From: Labia minor
Taxonomy: Eukaryota; Arthropoda; Insecta; Dermaptera; Spongiphoridae
Length of the DNA stretch: 64,000 bases
Direction: 5' to 3'
NCBI GenBank assembly: GCA_963082975.1
Contig: OY720344.1
Coordinates: 65,066,546 to 65,130,545 of the forward strand
Below, in pieces: positions 51,101 through 59,400 of the stretch (its first letter is position 1; the number at the start of each line of letters is the position of its first letter). The notes below the pieces were generated by a model. The model was not told where the DNA came from and searched no databases. It was given only the letters and a program-made list of their open reading frames with translations. A program made the translations under genes and the position numbers.

Positions 51101-53424
51101 TACTTATGTTCTGTAATCACAAAGGATAATAATATTCAAGAGTTTAAAGCGAGGTTGCATTCGGGAAACGCCTGTTATCATGCAGTAAAGAGGCTTATCG
51201 CGTCAAAATTATTATCAAAGGGATAAAAATTAAAATATATAAAACAATTATTTTTCCGGTTGTATTATATGGGTGTGAGGCATGGTCTATGACCTTAGGA
51301 GACGAGAGTAGATTTAGAGTATTAGAGAATAAGATTCTTCGCAGCATTTATGGGCCAAAGAAAGATGAGGTCAACGGGGAATGGCGGAGACTTCATCAAT
51401 TGCATGACCTCTATGCATCATCCAGATAGTTAGTATAAAATCGAGAAGGCTGTGATGGGCAAGGCACGTGGCTAGGTTGGGTGAGGAAAGAATGGCGAAA
51501 ATATATATTGGTGGGGACACCGAGTGGGAAACGTTCGCTTGGAAGACCAAGGACGCGGTGGGTGGATAATGTGGGAAGGGACGTGAGAGAGATGGGAGAG
51601 GGTAGGGATTAGAGGGTTTTGGCTCAGAATAGAAATACTTGGAGAAGTGTGTTAGCTGCGGCCAAGAACTTTCGAGTTCCATAGTGCCACAGAGATAGAT
51701 ATAGATATATTTATTTATGATGAATTGACTGATTTCAGGGGGTGGGATATCAGGTGAATTTTACCTCACTAAAAATAAATAATTTGTTGTTGTCATGAAT
51801 AAAAGTTCCACTTTGGAAAATATTTTTACGAAAATCAATATTACTAAATATTTAAAATAAATTCTTAATCAAATTAAACACCATTCTAATGGAGATACTA
51901 TAAATGAAATTTAAACCCTCAATGAGAATTTGTAACGTTGAAATTATCATTATTGATAAATAAATATTTAAATAAAATAACATATAATTATATTTTAAAA
52001 TCTTATTTTTAGAATTGAACTGACTAATTAACCCGTTTTTCCATTAAAGGATTATGAGATTATTGACAAAAATCGTTTGATAAATTTATTAATTATTATT
52101 CGAAGAATAGAATATATTCCATGAAATTTAAAAATAATATGTTTATAGAGCGCTAACTCATTAACAAAATAATTCATTAATAATTATAATTTTTTATGGC
52201 TGCAATTTTTGAAATAGAAGATTCAGTATGAACAGCACAGGTGATTGAAACAAATATGATCGAAAAAATTAAATAAAATTTCCATTTTTATTTTGTTCGC
52301 CTGTGGGGTCCATCCTATATTTTATATATTAATATATATATTTTATATATTAATAATTAATTGAACGAAAATCATTCAAAACATTATTTTCATTTTTTAA
52401 ATGCTAAGCTTCATACATCATTTATTTATTTTTGAAATAGAAATAAGAAGAAAAAAAAAGCAAAATGTGCAGCATCGTACACGTGGCGGAAGTGAAACTT
52501 CTTACAATCTAGAGAATAAGATAAATTTTAGTTGAGAGTGTGAGTGAGAGAGAAATAGAGAAAAATAAAGGGATCATTTCGAAAGACATATAACAGTATA
52601 AAATTTTCGTAACAAATATTCGCTTTATTATTATTATTATCTACTCTATCATCATATCTACATTGCCTGTACTATTGTCGGTTGGTGATTCAATTGGTAA
52701 TACTGATATTAATGGCTTGTGATAACTAAAATAAGATATATATGTTCGTGATTCGAAATTTTCTATATAACGTGTAAAAACAGCATCTATTGTAGTTCCA
52801 GATTTTGTTGTTGATTCCTTGGGATCGTTATTTATAAGCAGACCAAATGTTTCTCGAAGAAAGTTGATCAACGGCAACGAATCATCAGATCCAAAATTTA
52901 CATTAAAATCTCCCCCGAGAATTAGAGGGATTTTATCTTCGCCTCGTTCAAGTGCATTAGCACCTGTGTGGCTATAAACCAGTAGTGAACGGTGTATGAA
53001 ATAAATAATATCGTCTAAATTTTGGTCGTTATTTTTTTTCGGCATAGTGAAATCTGTGGAGTAGAGAAAAGCAGTTTTAAATGCAATAATAATTTTAAAT
53101 TGATTTAGTAGTGTTAAAGTAATGTTGAGATTCGGATAAATAACGTGAATGGTCATCGACGCACATAACTGTATGTGTTGGCGTGTGAATCGCCGACCAT
53201 GTTCACACACACAATTACATGCGTCGGTATGCGTGCACGCTGTATATTTGACTTGAGAATTTTAATTATTTCACGATATATATATATATATATATAAATA
53301 TCAATTTTTACTATCTCGCCAGAGATAGTATTGCGATCACGAAAATTTTCGATGTTGAGATTTTGATGTTTTTATACGTTTTGAAGGTTCCTGAATCATT
53401 TTCACTAAGGTTGAGAAAAATGTC

Positions 53425-53494
<70 letters not shown>

Positions 53495-56400
53495 TGTGTG
53501 TGTATGTATGTAGGCAAGATTACGCAAAAACGGTTTGAGCTAGAATGATGAAATTTGGTACATGGACATTATTCAAAATTCATAGTTTTCTATCAACTTT
53601 TGAGAAATGTAGGTCAACCGGAAGAGGGTCATTACCTACAACGTTTTGATTTTTTTTCCTCTAAAGTGACCGTAAAAATAAAGATATATGTTTGATAATT
53701 TTTCACATGATTAATAATTGTATAAAACTGCTATATATAGAATTTCAGCTTGATTGATTCGCTAAAATTACCAGAATTAATTTTTTAACACTGCAAATCT
53801 CACGCGCCAACACGTAACGTGGTGCCATCAACAAAAAGCCAAACATGCGCTGGTTTAATATTTATTATTTATTATTTATAATTTATAATTAATTAAATTT
53901 AATTTAAATATAATATATTATGTTATTTAATCCAATTCAAATTGCGAGATAGTCGAGTGGAGACACTCCAGCTAATTATATATGACTTAACTAGCGCGCA
54001 TGCGCGTCATGGACTTTGGACCTAGAGTGGGGATTAGAACGAAAGACAGCACAAAAGGGAGACGCAGATAGAGGCTATCTCATTCTCACTCGTTATACCT
54101 ATATCTTCTTTCTCTCTTGCGTTACGAAATTTCAATTTTTCAATTCACTCTCCATTCTCAACCAAATGTCAGGACGCCGCTAAAGAAGTTTCACTTCAAT
54201 AAATTTAAATCTTAATCTTAATCATCTTTTATTTTAATAAACTTGTCTCTAAATTGTTTTTTTTTCTAACCCCTTTATAAACTATTGAAATTAAAATTCG
54301 TTTGTGAATGACCTACATAAAAACAAATTTTATAAACTCGGATGCTTAGTCAGAAACTGATCAGTAACATTAAAGATTGGGACTCGCTAGAAAGCAACTG
54401 TGTGACTTAAGTTGTGCAAAACTCCTCTGGGGAGAGATTTTCATTTAGGGTCACTTCTAATGTTGTTGGACTTTGAATTTGATTTCCAGCACGCAACCAA
54501 CCGAGAGATTCACAGCCATTTCTAAGGCTCGAAATTGTTTCCAAAAGGCCGCTCTCTGCATTCAGGATTCTCAAACGGTCTTGGATCGAGTACAGTTCCC
54601 TTATTGTACGGCGAGAGAAATCGACGCAGTTACCCAGGTAAGCTATTGTCATTCTTCCCTTTGAAAAAGTTAATTGATCTTTGAAATTATAATTTATAAT
54701 AAGATAACCTTTGCATATTCATCTGAATATTATAATGCAGTATTCGTATTGGAACAATTACGTGAATATATTTCCGTTTAATAAAGTTAAAAATAAGCTA
54801 TAGGAATTTATTTGAGCTTAACCAAACATGAAAGTTCATTGTCGACTCTTATTTGATTCTTTACTCAGCTATGCTATTTTGGTTGTGTGACTCGTGTAAG
54901 GATATATTTTATATTATTTATACAATCTATTATTCTGTTAATCTTATAAATATAAGTCACTGATCCGAGTCACTCATTCAAGATGCTTAAGATATGTAAT
55001 CGTATAAGATTATATTATATTTTGCTAGTTCAAATGATGCCAATTAATATAATAAATTATAATTCATTTCACTATTGTAGAATGTGATTCAAAATATTAA
55101 ACAAGTTTTATATTATTATTTAAACGTTCAAACACTACCCACTTGTAATAATAAAAAATACAAGGATAATCGTTATTAAATTAAATTCGTGTTAATAAAG
55201 TTTTATAATGTTCGATTGCGTTAGAATCGAGTAAGATAACCAAATTGATCCGTTTACAATGAATGATGGAACAACAAGAAAAGCAAGGCAAGAGGCTAGC
55301 GGAAATGTCGCTAGTTGGCATAAAAAAGAAATTTAACATCGAATCGCGCCGAGTGTTCATATATGTCATCATTTACATAATATTTAAATTTATAAAATTA
55401 ATCCTTTTTTCAAAACGATATTCAACTTTGTTTTGAATATCCCTATATTTACAGAACAATATTTAATTTCATATTACATTTGAATTTATAAATAATTTCA
55501 ATTTTACCAAATAGGTATACAATTATTTACAAAATAATTAAGATTATATCTGACGCCACACTATCAACAAACTATCAAAATCAATAATACTTCAATTTGT
55601 TTAGTTTTTGTTTAATAAATAATTTCTTTATATATGGTCTATGGAACAGAGTCCTCAGCTTACGATATTAAAATTGGGAAATTGATAAAAAGTAGTGCCT
55701 CCAATCAAGAAAATCAAGATAGGCGCTATCCTTTCTTAGGATGTACAAAAATATATTTTATAGTTGTTCAATTTTCGAAAAATGTATTATTTTTTTAATC
55801 ATAGAGGTATATTATATATATATATATATATGTATGTATGTTCAATAAAATATTTCAATATACTAATTATATAATTATTAATTAATAATGATGGATTCAT
55901 CAAACTAACAATCTAAAAAGTATATTCTAAAGTCAGTATATATATATATATAAATGTAGGTCAGAACCAACATGGATAGTCTGTACTGAAAATAGTGTTA
56001 AATAAGGTGAAAATTTTCAAGAGTCCATTAAGAAATGTTTATTTAAATCATTTCGTGAATTACTTTCAACTATTTAACTATAAATATTCATTATTTATTA
56101 ATAAAAAACGAATAAACAATTTATTTTTAATCAAAAATAAATTATTTTTTCACTACTACTATATTTGTAAAAAATATTTATTATATTAATTATTCATTGT
56201 TTTTTTTTGTTTTTTTTTTGTAGGCTATTATATATACATTCACAGATACACAAGTTTCCGATAGACATAAACATGCGTTGCAGATCTATTCAAGTTTTCA
56301 TCAACGTTCAGTCGCTCTCGCTCAATGGATTCGCCAAGTAAACACTGCTTACTTTACTCTTTACTTATTTAATTTAAATTTTGTTTTTTGAAAATATAAT

Positions 56401-59400
56401 AAAATTTAAAATTGATTTATCTTCTAATATTTATAGCGAATTTTTTTTTTATACTTTACTTTTCATATTCTGAAAATTCAAATATAACTTTAGAATATTT
56501 TTTGTTTAAAAATCCACGCGATTAGTAAGAATATCCTCTTCTATGATAATTGCTCATTTGAACAGTAATAGTAATAGTTTTTACTTATCTATTAAAATAA
56601 ATTAGAAATTATTTTTATTATTTATTAATCCAAAACGTTATACAATCTTTAAATAAAATTATCTCTATTGCTTCATCTTAACCACTTAATTATTATTTAT
56701 TTATAATACTAATAATTTTTTAAATCTCACAGGTGGGATTAAATATAAAATAATTATTTAAATATAATGTAATAAGTATAAAGATATTATGTTAAGAGGG
56801 TCTTATTTCTAATTTTCGATTTGAACTAAATTAAATACATATAATATAAAATTAAATAAAGTAATTTAAAAAATGATATCGAAACAAATCATATGAATAA
56901 TTTTTTTCTAAATTTTCTTTTTGTAAAGTGAATACAAAAAAGGCTAGTTATTAATGTAAAAAATTCGATAATCCTCTGTGTAGGTACACTATTTTCATAT
57001 GAAAATAGAATTGTTTTGATTTATAGTAATATTGAAAAACATATTATTGTCCATCGATTCGTTAATTGTTTGAAAGATAAATAAAATGTAATGGAGAACT
57101 ATAACATTTTTTATCAATCGACATTAACATTAATCAGTGTATTCAATATCATAAACATAAATTTGTTTCTTTTATTAGTTAATCTACTTCATTTTAAGGT
57201 TTTAATAAATATCTTTCTTTATATATCAAATTAGTTAAATTTCAAAAGTCAATTTAACTTTTATTCTTTTCTAAAAGCTCTTGATATTGATTTATTAATA
57301 TTCTTTTGTTATTACTCTTATATTTTTTTTTGTCATAATATAAAAAAAAAAAATATTTTATTTTTATCTTTGATTTAAAGTGTTTTTAAAATTTATTTAT
57401 TATATTTTTGACAATCATTTTTTTTCATACCAGACCATGGATATGACTTTAAATCGAGATGTGATTGACGTTGATCAAAAAATTGAAGTTGTCAATAAAC
57501 AACTTCGTGAGTTGAGATCTCACGCAATTCGTCAAAAGGTAATTATTCAAAAAAAAAATCCCCTTTTAATTTCTCATTTAGTTAAGCTTAATAAAGAACA
57601 TTGATAATTATTTATTTTCAATTAATTAATTGTTTATAAACTAACAATTTTTTTTTAAAATATAATATAACAAAACAAAAATTTTATTAGTAAATGTTTT
57701 AGTTTTTTTTTTAAATAAAATTCTTTTAAAATGATAAAATATCAGCTTATTTTGTCTGAAATGATATACATGTATATTAAAATTATTGATTATTTTATCT
57801 TTTTTTATCTAGAAGAATTAACAAATAAATATAAAAAAAAAATAAAAATATTTATTTTTATTACTTATAGCTATATTTTTAAATGACTGCCTTGCTCAGT
57901 AATCAAATACTGAAATACTGAACATGAGGACGAAGGTTCAAACCGCATCAAGATCACAAAAATTATAATTTTATTTTATTTTTAAAATTTAAAATTAAAA
58001 TTTAAAATTGAAAATTAAAACATATCACTAACAATAACCAATAATTGAATTTATTTTCATTTTTTACATTTATTTTTGTTTTAATCTTGGTTTATAGACC
58101 AAAGTAGCTTAGTAGTTATAGTCATATGCACTGAGGGATCGAACACCGCAAAGTATAATTTAAATTTCTATATATAAATAAATTCAAAAAGTCAATAAAA
58201 AAATCTTGGTTGCAATTAAAAAAATGGGAGGATAAAAAATAAAATAAATCTGGTTTTTTGTTTATCATTTTATTTAATTTATCAAAATTTAATAATTATT
58301 AGATTTATTTTATTATAGGAATATTAATCTGTAGTTTAATAAGAAGAAAAAATTATTAAAATTAAATAAGGTAATGGCACCAATAGATGACATTTTAAGC
58401 GCTCTTGCCACTATTTTCTTTTATAAAACTGAAACTATACGTCTCACAAAAAAAAAATCTTTTGGTTATTATAAAGCTTATCTTACCTTTTATCACCAGG
58501 ATAAATATTTTAAACTTTTATATGAGTTTAAAAGGAAATATAATTTTTTTTCAAAGTAATCAAATGGAACCTATAGATGACACTAAAAATTTTGGTGGAA
58601 CCTAATGATGACAATTATGGAACCCAAAGATGACATCTACTTTTTTTCACTTCGCTTGCTCTCTTTATCTTCAACTTATTTATTTACAAAGTAAAACATC
58701 TTTCCAACACCTTGTTGCTGATTTAACTTTAGTTATAATAAAAAATCAGGTTTCATATAATGATACATTAGATATATTTATTGGGATTGATTTTATTTTT
58801 AGCTGATTATTATAATAAAATAAAAAATTGATTTTAAACAAATCTTTTTTTTAATTATGCATTTTTAATTATACATTGAGAACAGAGTAATTTAAAAAAA
58901 TTTTCAAAAAAATAGTGTATGAAGTTCTGGAACAGAAAAAAATTTTCTGACAATGAGAAACACAGCGTCACCTTTAGGTTCCTATATCAATTCAGACATG
59001 CAACTTGGTGGAATTATATAAAATTATCTCCTCTTTACAGCTATTAATATAATAGACAATTTTTTTAAAAACCTACTTATAGCTGACATTGCTGTCATCT
59101 ATAGGAAAAACAATTTTTAGGGGCACCTATAGATAACACCGTTGATAAAAAAGATACTTTTAAAAATTAGGTGTTTAAATTGAAGTGATTTATATCTATA
59201 TTAAGTCTATTTTATAATGTAGTTATTAAATTCTTGATAAATATGAATATAAAAATATAAAATACTAATTAAGAACATTACTTCTCTTAAGGTTATCTTT
59301 AAGATTTGTTGAAAAAATCAATTGTTGACGATTCGGTCTGCTTTTTAAGTTAAAAGAAAAAAAATAGGGCGACTTATTGTATTGTTGTAGGATATCTCAG

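Larger units (their letters stand above)
38666..54489. other. Intron 4 of the host gene, transposon-rich
   Basis: A 15.8-kb intron holding most of the window's identifiable elements (listed separately). Stretches 38700-39580, 46700-47360, 49110-51050 and 51720-52480 are AT-rich and hold nothing I can name, apart from (TA)n at 46899-46916. Confidence 0.65.

Noticed and set aside
53311-53548. Two long frames over the TG repeat (His-Thr and Val-Cys repeats)
   Set aside because: They are translations of a (TG)n microsatellite on the two strands, not genes.
58374-58605. Overlapping frames starting MAPIDDIL and MPLFSFIK
   Set aside because: They fall in the repeat-motif element and read its GGCACC..ATAGATGAC words; no codon bias or similarity.
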